Shown: positions 1 through 8,051, counted from the stretch's first letter. The stretch is DNA of 32,295 nt from Zoogloea oryzae (GCF_030161255.1 NZ_BSPX01000059.1:1-32295); one strand, 5' to 3'. Numbers and translations are program-made. Notes: generated by a model from the letters alone, not told the origin.

Positions 1-889
1 CCGCCGGGGCCTGCACGGCGACCGAGTAGGTGCCGGGGGTCACGGTGAAGCTGTAGTTGCCGTTGGTATCGGTGGTGGTCGAGCTGATCGGGGTGCCAGC
101 GGCGTCCTTCAGCACGACGGTGACGCCGGCGATGCCGGCTTCGCCGGCGTCCTGCACGCCGTTGGCGTTGGTGTCTTCCCAGACCTTATCGCCCAGGGTG
201 GCGAGGCCAGGGGACGGCACGTTGAAGGTGATGGTGTTCGGGGTCGCGTCAAGATCAACGCCGCCGCAATCGGGGTCGATGCCGCCGTCGTCACGAACCT
301 GGAAGGTGAGGCCGAAGTCACCGCCGGCAGAGGCCGGGGCAACGTAAGTGAGGTGGCCGGCGTCGATCTCGGAGGCCAGGATCTCCTGGCCGGCGGTCAC
401 GGCGACGCCGTTCAGCAGCAGCGTGCCGCTGGCGGGCACGGCGTTCACGACCACGGACTTGAAGGCGTTGCCGTCGATCGGATCGGTGAAGCCGAAATCG
501 GCAAGACCCAGCACATAAACGTCGCCATTGGCGACGGTGACGGATTCGTCGGCACCAGAGGGTGCGTCATTCACCGGCGTCACGTTGACCGTCACGTCGA
601 GGGTGAAGGTGTTGCCGGTGCTGTCGTAGCCAAGCACGCGAATGAGCTTGGCGCCGTTGAAATTCGGGATGGCGGACGCGTCGAGCGTCAGGGTGTCCTT
701 GTCGACGGCGGTGAAGAAACCCGCGGTGGACAGCACCCACTTGGCGCCGTCATAGACGTAGAGCTTGATCTTGGCGGGATCGACTGCGCTGTAGCCGGGA
801 TCAGCCTGCTTGAGCAGGTCGAACAATTCGAAATTTTGACTGGTGTCTTCGCAGACTGAGACGCTGGTTACGTAACTCGTATTTGACAT
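1..889 (-). CDS. Large repeat-containing surface adhesin, probable type I secretion substrate (N-terminal part only)
   Basis: The frame opens at an ATG at 889 with GGAG seven bases upstream and runs without a stop through 296 codons to the window edge, so the C-terminus is outside. There is no signal peptide, as expected for a type I substrate. After a unique region of about 110 residues comes a cadherin-like/VCBS-type module: it starts near VTPVNDAPSGADESVTV, includes LADFGFTDP and LLLNGVAVTAG, and ends at FQVRDDGG. A SdrD_B-like module follows (LGDKVWEDTNANGVQDAGE, then DTNGNYSF). Such modules form long extracellular stalks in RTX-type and biofilm adhesins. The gene is divergent from a complete ABC-HlyD-TolC operon, its likely exporter, and has its own sigma-54-like promoter. 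I see no LapA-type N-terminal retention module with a di-alanine cleavage site. Adhesin role and export route are inferred from modules and context. Confidence 0.85.
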   Translation of the reverse strand, partial: MSNTSYVTSVSVCEDTSQNFELFDLLKQADPGYSAVDPAKIKLYVYDGAKWVLSTAGFFTAVDKDTLTLDASAIPNFNGAKLIRVLGYDSTGNTFTLDVTVNVTPVNDAPSGADESVTVANGDVYVLGLADFGFTDPIDGNAFKSVVVNAVPASGTLLLNGVAVTAGQEILASEIDAGHLTYVAPASAGGDFGLTFQVRDDGGIDPDCGGVDLDATPNTITFNVPSPGLATLGDKVWEDTNANGVQDAGEAGIAGVTVVLKDAAGTPISSTTTDTNGNYSFTVTPGTYSVAVQAPA

Positions 890-971
890 GAACGATCTCC
901 ACTTTTCTGTTTTGGATACCGCCGAAGCCGGAACTGGCCCACGACGAGTCGAGAAAATCGGAGATCAAACT

Positions 972-985
972 GCAATTTACGGGCC
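972..985 (-). promoter_or_regulatory. Sigma-54 type -24/-12 promoter of the adhesin gene
   Basis: Read on the minus strand, 986-971 is TGGCCCGTAAATTGCA. It matches the -24/-12 consensus TGGCACG-N4-TTGC(A/T) at 11 of 12 defined positions, with the invariant GG and GC exactly ten bases apart. Transcription would start near 960, leaving a leader of about 70 bases before the ATG at 889. Confidence 0.75.
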
Positions 986-1093
986 ACCTCGACGCGATTA
1001 TTTGTCAAAAACACTAAATATCGTTCATCTCAATAGCTTATCGAACCCTTTCGCCATTTTTACATCTGCAAAAAATCACAAACCACTAAGCCC

Positions 1094-1110
1094 TGTAAAA
1101 AAATCCGACA
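1094..1110 (-). promoter_or_regulatory. Shared 17-base element upstream of sigma-54 promoter (copy 1)
   Basis: On the minus strand this reads TGTCGGATTTTTTTACA. It fits TGTCG-N4-TTTTTACA exactly, as do 7071-7087 and 10396-10412. It lies 108 bases upstream of the -24 box of the adhesin promoter in the same orientation as the other copies. Its TGT-N11-ACA dyad and distance suit an NtrC-family activator site. It could also serve the divergent secretion operon, about 370 bases away. Confidence 0.65.
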
Positions 1111-1479
1111 AGCCCACTTGAAACAAAGCGTCGCAGGAAACCGGATGCAACCATGATGAAACCCTGAAAAACGCCCTAAAAATGCAACCAATCGACTGTT
1201 TTAAAAGGATTAATGAACAAAAAAAAGACACCCCGGCAAACCTCAAAGGACATCGCACACCTCGCAACCGGGGCCGTAAAAGGCCGGAAAAATCCCGACA
1301 TGAACTATTCCACGCACCGCACCCAATCAACGCTGGCCATTTAACTCAATATGAAATTTTTATCCGACCACCCTCTGGAGCGCCAGAAGACCGCCCACAA
1401 AAACATAGCAATCGTCAAATTCAGTCAATTTACCTAAGCCAACCTACGCGAAAGACAGGAAATTTGTCACAAACATCCC

Positions 1480-1493
1480 GGCGTGAATTTTGC
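1480..1493 (+). promoter_or_regulatory. Sigma-54 type promoter of the type I secretion operon
   Basis: Positions 1479-1494 read CGGCGTGAATTTTGCA, with GG-N10-GC intact and 9 of 12 consensus positions matched. The predicted start near 1505 gives a long leader of about 175 bases before the ATG at 1682. It is the weakest of the four sigma-54 candidates, supported by its position and its divergent partner. Confidence 0.55.
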
Positions 1494-1522
1494 AAAACGA
1501 ATACTCGTGACTTTTTAACATT

Positions 1523-1546
1523 TGCCATATGGCACCTTATGGCACC
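1523..1546. repeat. Overlapping palindrome and direct repeat in the secretion-operon leader
   Basis: TGCCATATGGCA (1523-1534) is a perfect 12-bp palindrome. Its right half starts a direct repeat: ATGGCACC occurs at 1529-1536 and again at 1539-1546, exactly one helical turn apart. The cluster sits just downstream of the predicted sigma-54 start. It could bind a regulator that blocks or modulates transcription, but no protein is identified. Confidence 0.45.
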
Positions 1547-1681
1547 ATCGCCACCTGACCGTTGCCACGGCGCCTCGAAAGCCGTGCGCAACCTTGGGAA
1601 AGCCTGCTGCCCCAGCCCCGGTCGGCCCCTCTTCCGCCGATCCGGACGGCAGCCCCAGACGCCCTATTGAGAACCCAGCCC

Positions 1682-3829
1682 ATGCGCGAATCCCCTTCCT
1701 CAACACCCGGCGCAGCTTCGGTCGACGGGGTCATCGACCAGTTGCAGTTTCTGGCCCACTTCTTTGGAAAACGCGCCGATCCGATGCAGTTGCTGGCCGA
1801 TACGCCGGTGGTGGATGGCTGCATCACCGAAGCCCAGATGCACGAGTGCGCCCGTCGCGGCGGCCTGTCGCTGAGCCGTGCCAAGAAGGGTGTGCCGGAA
1901 TTCAAGCCGTCGGAACTGCCGGCGATGGTGTTCAGCGCCGACGGGGGTGATCCGCTGGTGCTGCTGCGCCGGGATGGCGACACCTTCGAGTGCGTGCAGG
2001 CGGGCATCCAGGGCACCGTCAAGCTGGGGCTCGAGCAGGTGGTGGCCGAACACCCGGGCGCTGCGTACTTCGTACGGCCGATGGTGTTCTTCGACACCCG
2101 CAGCCTGCTCTACCACCTGCCCCGCCCGCGCCGCTGGTTCTGGGACACCCTGCTGGCCAACAAGCCGATCTACGGCTGGGCGCTGCTGGCCACCGTGCTC
2201 ACCAACGTCTTCGCGGCGGTGATCCCGTTCTACACGATGTCGGTGTACGACCGCGTGGTGCCCAACAACGCGCTGGACAGCCTGTGGGTGCTCACCGGCG
2301 CGGTGGTGGTGGTGGCCCTGTTCGACCTGGTCATCAAGATGCTGCGCAGCTATCTGCTGGAATCGGCCGCCCGCAAGGCCGACGTAGCCATGTCGTCCCA
2401 CGTGTTTGCCCAGGCCCTGCGCCTGCGCGCCGCGGCCCGGCCGGCCTCTGGCGGGGTGCTCGCCAACATCGTGCGGGATTTCGAATCGGTGCGTGAGTTC
2501 GTCACCTCGTCCACCCTCACGGTGCTGGGCGACGTGCCCTTCATGCTGTTCTTCCTGGTGCTGATCGGGATCATCGGCCACTGGCTGGTGCTGGTGCCGC
2601 TGCTCCTGATCCCGGTGACCATCTTCGTGTCGTTCATGATCCGCAAGCCGCTCACCCGCATCCTCGGCGCCAACATGCAGGAATCGGCCCAGCGCACCGC
2701 CCACCTCTTTGAAGTGATGAACGGGGTCGACACCATCAAGACCCTCGGCGCCGAAGCCTGGGCCCGCCGCCAGTGGGAGATGCTGACCGTCAAAATCTCC
2801 GAGAACTCGGTGCAGATGCGCGAATGGACGTCTTTCGGCACCTACATGTCGCTGCTGGTCACCAACCTGGATTCGATCCTGCTCGTGATGTTCGGCGCGC
2901 TGATGATCAGCTCCGGCGACCTGACCATGGGCCAGCTCATCGCCTGCTCGATGCTCGCCACCCGCGCCATCACCCCGGCCACCCAGATCGCCGCGCTCAT
3001 CGTGCGCTACGAGCAGACCCGCCAGGCCATCGACGCCCTCGACAAGATCATGGAGGCGCCCACCGACGAGACCACCGACAGCCTGCACCTGCCGCGCATG
3101 TCGGGCCGCATCGACTTCCGCGACGCCCACTTCGCCTACCCCAACTCGGCGCCGCTGCTGAAGGGCCTCAACCTCACCATCCGTCCGGGCGAGAAGGTCG
3201 GCTTCATCGGCCGCATCGGCTCCGGCAAGAGCACCCTGTTCAAGCTGCTCCTCAACCTCTACAGCCCCGACCAGGGCGCGGTGATGGTGGATGGCATGGC
3301 CGTGAATCAGCTCGAACCCCAGAGCCTGCGCCGCCAGGTGGGCTACGTACCCCAGGACGTGGTGCTGTTCCACGGCGACATCCGCGAGAACATCCTCCTC
3401 GGCAGCGCCCAGGTGAGCGACGCCGACATGCTCGAAGCCCTGCGCCTGTCGTGCCTGGACGAAACCCTCGCCCAGATGCCCAACGGCCTCGGCACCCAGG
3501 TGGGCGAGCGGGGCGAACGCCTCTCCGGCGGCCAGCGTCAGGCGGTGTCCATCGCCCGCGCGCTGGTCCAGCAGCCGCGCATGCTGCTCCTTGACGAGCC
3601 CTCCAGCATGATGGACCCGGCCACCGAAGCCCGCCTCATCGAGAACCTGCGCAACATCAAGGGCACCACCATGCTCCTCGTCACCCACCGCACGGCCATG
3701 CTGCCGCTGGTGGATCGGCTGGTGGTGCTTGACCAGGGCCGGGTCGTCCTCGACGGCCCCCGCAATGAAGTCCTTCGCAAACTGCAGGGCGGGCCGGCAC
3801 CGGTCGCCCCCCGGGAGGCCGCAGCATGA
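1682..3829 (+). CDS. Type I secretion ABC transporter, LapB-like, with C39-like domain
   Basis: This is the inner-membrane ATPase/permease of a type I secretion system, 715 residues, the usual size for the LapB/RtxB family. The order is an N-terminal C39-like domain (about 15-130), a membrane domain with about six helices (about 150-440) and a nucleotide-binding domain. The latter has Walker A G510-T518 (GRIGSGKST), signature LSGGQ at 614-618, Walker B MLLLDE ending at E639, and the switch His H669 in VTHR. No Cys-His peptidase pair is visible in the C39-like domain, so it probably binds substrate rather than cutting a leader. I chose the ATG at 1682 because upstream residues look non-coding; a TTG at 1562 in the same frame is less likely. 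The ribosome site (GAGAA) is weak. The stop overlaps the next start (ATGA). Confidence 0.9.
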   Translation: MRESPSSTPGAASVDGVIDQLQFLAHFFGKRADPMQLLADTPVVDGCITEAQMHECARRGGLSLSRAKKGVPEFKPSELPAMVFSADGGDPLVLLRRDGDTFECVQAGIQGTVKLGLEQVVAEHPGAAYFVRPMVFFDTRSLLYHLPRPRRWFWDTLLANKPIYGWALLATVLTNVFAAVIPFYTMSVYDRVVPNNALDSLWVLTGAVVVVALFDLVIKMLRSYLLESAARKADVAMSSHVFAQALRLRAAARPASGGVLANIVRDFESVREFVTSSTLTVLGDVPFMLFFLVLIGIIGHWLVLVPLLLIPVTIFVSFMIRKPLTRILGANMQESAQRTAHLFEVMNGVDTIKTLGAEAWARRQWEMLTVKISENSVQMREWTSFGTYMSLLVTNLDSILLVMFGALMISSGDLTMGQLIACSMLATRAITPATQIAALIVRYEQTRQAIDALDKIMEAPTDETTDSLHLPRMSGRIDFRDAHFAYPNSAPLLKGLNLTIRPGEKVGFIGRIGSGKSTLFKLLLNLYSPDQGAVMVDGMAVNQLEPQSLRRQVGYVPQDVVLFHGDIRENILLGSAQVSDADMLEALRLSCLDETLAQMPNGLGTQVGERGERLSGGQRQAVSIARALVQQPRMLLLDEPSSMMDPATEARLIENLRNIKGTTMLLVTHRTAMLPLVDRLVVLDQGRVVLDGPRNEVLRKLQGGPAPVAPREAAA

Positions 3830-5163
3830 AACTCGCTTTCCAGTCCGCCCAGCCCCGCATCGAGGCCGAACCCATCAGCAGCCATCCGGATTTCGACCGC
3901 GGCCCCCGCAAGGCCGTGATGATCCTGCTCGGCACCACGGCCGCCTTCTTCGTGATCTTCTTTGCGTGGATGAGTTTTGCGCCCCTCGACATCTCGGTGA
4001 ACGCCGTCGGCGCGGTGGTACCGTCCAGCCGCCTGCAGCAGATCCAGAGCATGGAAGGCGGCATCCTCCAGGCCCTCAACGTGCGTGAAGGCGCAGTGGT
4101 CAAGAAGGGCGACGTGCTCGCCATCGTCCAGAACCTGCAGTTCAACGCCGAACAGGGCGAAGCCCAGCAAGGCCTGTGGGGCGCCCAGGCGGCCATCGCG
4201 CGCCTCGACGCCGAAGCCCGCAACGCCGCGCCGAACTTCCCGCCCGAGCTCGAGAAGAACGCCCCGGATCTCGTCCGCGAACAGCGCAACCTGTGGCAGA
4301 CCCGCCGTCAGGAGCGCGAGAACACCCTCGAAACGCTCTCCCGCCAGGTCACCCAGCGCCAGCAGGAGCTGGCCGAAGCCCGTGCCCGCCACCAGGCCAT
4401 CAGCGAATCCATCGGCCCGGCCCGGGAAACCCTGGCCATCGAGGAACGCCTCGCCGCCAACGGCGCCGGCGCCAAGGCCGACCTGCTGAACGCCCAGCAG
4501 CGCTACTCCAGCCAGAAGGGCGAACTGGAAACCACCCGCATCGCCATCGGCCGCATCCAGGCCGCGGTGGCCGAAGCCCAGGCCCGCCTGTCGGAAACCC
4601 GTTCCCGCTTCTTCGCCGAGATCAGCAAGGAGAAATCCGAAGCCGAACTGCGTGCCGCCCAGATCGGCGAGCAACTCACCGGCCGCAACGACCGCGTCGC
4701 CCGTCGCGAGATGCGCGCCCCGATGGACGGCGTGGTCAATCGCCTGCTCGTCAACACCGTCGGCGGCGTGGTGAAGGCCGGCGAGACCATCATGGAAGTC
4801 GTGCCCGCCGAAGACCGCCTGCTCATCACCGCCAAGGTCAAGCCGTCCGACATCGCCTTCCTCAAGCCCGGCCAGGATGCCCGCATCCGCGTGACCGCCT
4901 ACGATTCGTCGATCTTCGGCTCGCTGCCGGGCAAGGTCGTGCGCGTAGGCGCCGACGCGGTGGTCGATGGCGAGAAGAAGGAGACCTACTTCGAAGTCCT
5001 CCTCGAAGCCGAAAGGAACTACCTCGGCGACCCCGCGGAGCACCTCACCATCTCCCCGGGCATGGCCGCCGACGCCAGCATCCAGACCGGCAAGCGCACG
5101 ATGATGGAATACATGCTGAAGCCCATCGTCAAGACCCTCGACAAATCCCTGCGCGAACGCTGA
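3826..5163 (+). CDS. HlyD-family periplasmic adaptor of the type I secretion system
   Basis: This is the membrane fusion protein linking the ABC transporter to the outer-membrane channel, 445 residues. It has a cytoplasmic N-terminus and one membrane helix at about 30-50 (VMILLGTTAAFFVIFFAWM). A first half-lipoyl segment follows (EGGILQALNVREGAVVKKGD), then a long helical hairpin region (about 110-290) rich in Ala, Glu, Gln and Arg. The second lipoyl half (MRAPMDGVVNRLLVNTVGG) and a beta-barrel domain end the protein. It overlaps the transporter gene by four bases and the next gene by one base (TGATG), so the three are probably translationally coupled. Confidence 0.92.
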   Translation: MKLAFQSAQPRIEAEPISSHPDFDRGPRKAVMILLGTTAAFFVIFFAWMSFAPLDISVNAVGAVVPSSRLQQIQSMEGGILQALNVREGAVVKKGDVLAIVQNLQFNAEQGEAQQGLWGAQAAIARLDAEARNAAPNFPPELEKNAPDLVREQRNLWQTRRQERENTLETLSRQVTQRQQELAEARARHQAISESIGPARETLAIEERLAANGAGAKADLLNAQQRYSSQKGELETTRIAIGRIQAAVAEAQARLSETRSRFFAEISKEKSEAELRAAQIGEQLTGRNDRVARREMRAPMDGVVNRLLVNTVGGVVKAGETIMEVVPAEDRLLITAKVKPSDIAFLKPGQDARIRVTAYDSSIFGSLPGKVVRVGADAVVDGEKKETYFEVLLEAERNYLGDPAEHLTISPGMAADASIQTGKRTMMEYMLKPIVKTLDKSLRER

Positions 5164-6977
5164 TGAGCCCGAACCCGAACGCCCGCCCCCACCGCCGCAC
5201 CCGCCTCGCCGCCATCCTGGCCACCCTCGGCCTGGGCCTTGCCGCCGGCCTCGCCCACGCCGCACCGCTGCCGGCGGTGGTGGACAAGGTGCTCCTGCAG
5301 CAGCCCAGCGTGCGCTCCGCCCAGGCACTGCTGCGCGCCGCCGAAGCCCAGGTCGTGCAGGTGCGCTCCGACTTCCTGCCCAGCGTCGGCCTCAGTTACC
5401 GCAACTCCGATTCCCGCGACGAAACCCTCGGCACGCCCATCGACCGCAACGTCCGGCGTACCGACGCCACCGTGCGCTGGAACATCTTCAACGGCGCCAC
5501 CGACACCAACCGGCTGCGCGCCGCCGGCTTCACCCGCGACGCCGCCGACGCCGATCTGGACAACGTGCTCGAGCAGGTCGCCTACGAGATCACCGAGAAC
5601 TACAGCGACCTGGTGCGCCTGCGCCAGCTCATCACCAGCCTGCAGGCCACCATCGCCAGCCAGGAGCGGGTCGAGGCCAACGTCGCCCACCGGGTGGACG
5701 CCGGCCGCATCGCGTCGTCCGAGCTCGACCTGATGCGCGTGCGCCTGATCCAGAACCGCACCCTCCTCGGCCAGCTGCGCGCCCAGCTCGGCACCGCCGA
5801 ATACCGCTACCGCCTGCTCACCGGCGAAGCGCCCGACAGCCTCGTCGCCCCGTCGATCCTCCCGGCCCCGGCCCTCGCCGGCGCTGACCCGGTGGACGCC
5901 CTGGTCGAGCGCATCCACGAACGCAACCCGCGCCTGCGCGCCGCGCTGCAGCGCACCGCCGCCCGCCAGGCCGACGTGGGCGCCGCCCGCGGCCTGTTCT
6001 TCCCGTCTGTCGATCTGTCCTACAGCAAACGCCTCGACAACACCACGATCCCCGTCCCCACGGCCGACACCCAGCGCGCCGCGCAGCTGGGCGTGAACCT
6101 CGACATCCCCCTCGGCGGCAAGAACATCGGCCGCCACACCGAGGCCGTCGAGCGCCACCAGGCCGCCCAGGCCGACGCCGACGACCTGATGATGAAGGTC
6201 TCGAAGGACATCACGGATCTGTACCGCCAGTACACCGAAGCCCGCGGCATCGCGCCCCAGTTGGAGCAGCGCGTCGCCGCCGCCCAGCGGGTGGCCTCCG
6301 CCTACGAGCTGCACTTCGAGGCCGGCCGGCGCTCCCTCAACGATCTGTCCATCGCCCAGGGCGACCTCTTCGACGCCCAGCGCAACCTGGTCGACAACCG
6401 CGCCCAGCAGACCACCCTCCAGGCCCAGCTGCTCGGCCTCGCCGGCGAACTGCGGGAAGCCCTGCGCAGCCGCTACCGCCCCGCGCCGATCGCACCGGAG
6501 CTCCTCGGCACCCGCTATGAGTCGCCCGCCCTGGCCGCCGCGCCCGCGCACGTGGTCGAAGCCGCACCGGCACCGCAGATCGAGCTGATCGAACCGGCCG
6601 CCAGCGTCGCCCCGGCCATCCGCGCCCGCATCGACGCCTGGACCAGCGCCTGGACCGCCGGCAACTTCGACGCCTACCGCGCCCTCTACACCACCGACTT
6701 CCAGCCCGGCAAAGGCCGCAGCACCGCCGACTGGGAAGCCGAACGGCGCCAGCGCGTCACCCAGGCCAAGTCGCCGCGCATCCGCATCGACAACCTGACG
6801 ACCCGCAGCAGCGACGCCAGCCGCGTGGTCGTGCAATTCACCCAGCACTACACCGCCGCCCAGTACAAGGACACGGTGCAAAAGCAGCTCGAATGGGTGA
6901 AGGCCGACGGCCAGTGGAAGATCGCCCGCGAAACCGCCAGCCCCGCCCGCCCTGCCAAGGCCCCCGCCGCCGAATAA
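5163..6977 (+). CDS. TolC-family outer-membrane channel with C-terminal NTF2-like domain
   Basis: This is the outer-membrane component of the type I system, 604 residues, about 150 longer than an ordinary TolC/LapE protein. The signal peptide runs to about residue 34 (cleavage after AHA). Two TolC repeats of long helices and strands fill about 35-440. A Pro/Ala-rich linker follows, and about 485-590 is an extra alpha+beta domain (ARIDAWTSAWTAGNFDAYRA, later QLEWVKADGQWKI). It resembles the NTF2/SnoaL-like domain found at the C-terminus of Cds6-type L,D-transpeptidases. The C-terminal domain should lie in the periplasm; its ligand is unknown. The ATG at 5163 overlaps the previous stop. Channel function is confident; the assignment of the extra domain rests on pattern memory. 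Confidence 0.88.
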   Translation: MSPNPNARPHRRTRLAAILATLGLGLAAGLAHAAPLPAVVDKVLLQQPSVRSAQALLRAAEAQVVQVRSDFLPSVGLSYRNSDSRDETLGTPIDRNVRRTDATVRWNIFNGATDTNRLRAAGFTRDAADADLDNVLEQVAYEITENYSDLVRLRQLITSLQATIASQERVEANVAHRVDAGRIASSELDLMRVRLIQNRTLLGQLRAQLGTAEYRYRLLTGEAPDSLVAPSILPAPALAGADPVDALVERIHERNPRLRAALQRTAARQADVGAARGLFFPSVDLSYSKRLDNTTIPVPTADTQRAAQLGVNLDIPLGGKNIGRHTEAVERHQAAQADADDLMMKVSKDITDLYRQYTEARGIAPQLEQRVAAAQRVASAYELHFEAGRRSLNDLSIAQGDLFDAQRNLVDNRAQQTTLQAQLLGLAGELREALRSRYRPAPIAPELLGTRYESPALAAAPAHVVEAAPAPQIELIEPAASVAPAIRARIDAWTSAWTAGNFDAYRALYTTDFQPGKGRSTADWEAERRQRVTQAKSPRIRIDNLTTRSSDASRVVVQFTQHYTAAQYKDTVQKQLEWVKADGQWKIARETASPARPAKAPAAE

Positions 6978-6988
6978 GCCCCCCCACC

Positions 6989-7028
6989 GCCGGGACGACG
7001 GAAGACACACCGTTTCCGTCGTCCCGGC
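6989..7028 (+). terminator. 15-bp hairpin after the secretion operon
   Basis: GCCGGGACGACGGAA (6989-7003) is perfectly complementary to 7014-7028, with a ten-base loop. It begins 11 bases after the stop codon. There is no T-run behind it, so it may be a 3'-end stabilising hairpin or a Rho-assisted terminator rather than a classical intrinsic one. Confidence 0.55.
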
Positions 7029-7070
7029 CGGCGCCCTCCTATCCGCTCCACCCGCCCCACGCAAGACAGC

Positions 7071-7087
7071 TGTCGAAGGTTTTTACA
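7071..7087 (+). promoter_or_regulatory. Shared 17-base element upstream of sigma-54 promoter (copy 2)
   Basis: TGTCGAAGGTTTTTACA fits TGTCG-N4-TTTTTACA exactly. It lies 97 bases upstream of the -24 box at 7185, TGTCG half distal. A 10-bp palindrome GACAGCTGTC (7065-7074) overlaps its left end. Confidence 0.65.
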
Positions 7088-7184
7088 ATCCTTCACCGGA
7101 CAGCGCCCCGCCTGGCTCCGCTGTTTTTGCCAGCTCTTTGACAAAAAAGGTGATTTCGCCGTTTTTTGCATAAATTTGAAATCT

Positions 7185-7198
7185 GGCGCAGAAATTGC
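7185..7198 (+). promoter_or_regulatory. Sigma-54 type promoter of the first PEP-CTERM gene
   Basis: Positions 7184-7199 read TGGCGCAGAAATTGCT, 10 of 12 consensus positions with exact GG-N10-GC. Predicted start is near 7210, giving a leader of about 39 bases that contains the AGGAG at 7238-7242. Confidence 0.7.
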
Positions 7199-7248
7199 TC
7201 GAATTTTCGTAACTTCGAAATTCACGCTCAACCGAGCAGGAGCTCATC

Positions 7249-7905
7249 ATGCGTCTCATCACCACCGCCCTCGTCGCCGCCCTTGCGGCCCCCGCGGCCT
7301 TCGCCGCCCCCGCCTACTGGACCGACTGGACCAGCCAGCTGACCGCCGCTTCGGGCGTCACCGGCACAATCACCACGCCCTCCAGCACCGTCGGCGTCAC
7401 CTTCACCGGCGCCTACACCTTCGCCCAGACCAGTGGCGGCACCTTCTACTGGACCACCCCCGGCACCTACACCAGCAGCGCTGTCGACAACGCCCCCGCA
7501 ACGACCGACCTCGTCGCCCTCAGCGCTGGTGGCCTCAAGACGATCACCTTCAGCCAGAGCGTCCATAACCCGCTGATCGCCCTGACCAGCTGGAACGGCA
7601 ACGTCGTCGATTTCGGCGCGCCCATCGTCGTCCTCAGCGAGGGCTGTGGCTTCTGGGGCTGCGGCACGGCCGTCCTCAACGCAGGGGGCACCGGCTTCAC
7701 CGGCAGCGGCGAACTGCACGGGGTGATCGAGCTGCTGGGCGACTACACCTCGATCAGCTTCACCGACACCAGCGAACACTGGCACGGCTTCACCGTCGGC
7801 ATCCAGGGCATCGCCGATCCCGGCACCGGCGTGCCCGAGCCGGCCTCCCTGGCCCTCATCGGCGGCGCCCTGGCGGCCCTCGCGGTGGTGCGCCGCAAGC
7901 GCTGA
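7249..7905 (+). CDS. PEP-CTERM sorting domain protein, 218 aa
   Basis: This is an exported protein of unknown function. It has a Sec signal peptide (1-19, cleavage after AFA) and a Ser/Thr/Gly-rich, beta-strand-like body with only two cysteines in view (EGCGFWGCG). The C-terminal PEP-CTERM tripartite signal is VPEP at 195-198, one hydrophobic helix, and terminal RRKR. Proteins with this signal are processed by an exosortase and released to the surface or the extracellular matrix; the exosortase is not in the window. AGGAG stands six bases before the ATG. The gene has its own sigma-54-like promoter with the shared upstream element, and a strong terminator follows, so it is monocistronic. Confidence 0.9.
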   Translation: MRLITTALVAALAAPAAFAAPAYWTDWTSQLTAASGVTGTITTPSSTVGVTFTGAYTFAQTSGGTFYWTTPGTYTSSAVDNAPATTDLVALSAGGLKTITFSQSVHNPLIALTSWNGNVVDFGAPIVVLSEGCGFWGCGTAVLNAGGTGFTGSGELHGVIELLGDYTSISFTDTSEHWHGFTVGIQGIADPGTGVPEPASLALIGGALAALAVVRRKR

Positions 7906-7925
7906 GCGCGCCTGACCGGCCACAC

Positions 7926-7960
7926 AAAAACGGCAGCCCCACCGGCTGCCGTTTTTGTTT
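7926..7960 (+). terminator. Intrinsic terminator
   Basis: AAAAACGGCAGCC (7926-7938) pairs perfectly with 7944-7956 around a five-base loop, and the right arm runs into TTTTTGTTT. It ends the first PEP-CTERM transcript 20 bases after the stop. Confidence 0.9.
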
Positions 7961-8051
7961 GTCGCTGCTGTAACCGATCTGGAACCGCCCTCACCCCAAG
8001 CTTCGCTCGCCCCGCCCTCGCGGAGGCCCACAACGAACGAAGGGAAGACAC

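Larger units (their letters stand above)
890..1681. other. AT-rich divergent regulatory region between adhesin and secretion operon
   Basis: This 792-base stretch is far more AT-rich than its surroundings and I find no credible gene in it. The short open frames here have atypical composition and no ribosome site. It carries two outward-facing sigma-54-like promoters (972-985 minus, 1480-1493 plus) and a 17-base element at 1094-1110. A degenerate relative of that element lies at 1284-1300, and a palindrome plus direct repeat cluster lies at 1523-1546 inside the presumed leader of the secretion operon. Confidence 0.75.

Noticed and set aside
1049..1064. TTTCGCCATTTTTACA as a second plus-strand copy of the shared element
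   Set aside because: The spacer is one base short and the TGTCG half is altered; kept only as a possible degenerate site.
1182..1670. Open frames in the AT-rich region (888-1121 and 1182-1670)
   Set aside because: No ribosome sites, no protein-like composition, and they lie over promoter elements.
1700..3688. Long open frames antisense to real genes, here and at 5019-7064, 15547-18978 and 24792-26051
   Set aside because: They mirror high-GC genes with strong third-position bias, have skewed Gly/Arg/His/Ala composition, and the opposite strand carries clear protein families.
1682..3829. Active C39 peptidase (bacteriocin-type leader processing)
   Set aside because: The N-terminal domain lacks a recognisable catalytic Cys motif and the substrate has no double-glycine leader in view.
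7065..7074. Palindrome GACAGCTGTC as a separate operator
   Set aside because: It overlaps copy 2 of the shared element and is not repeated at the other two copies.
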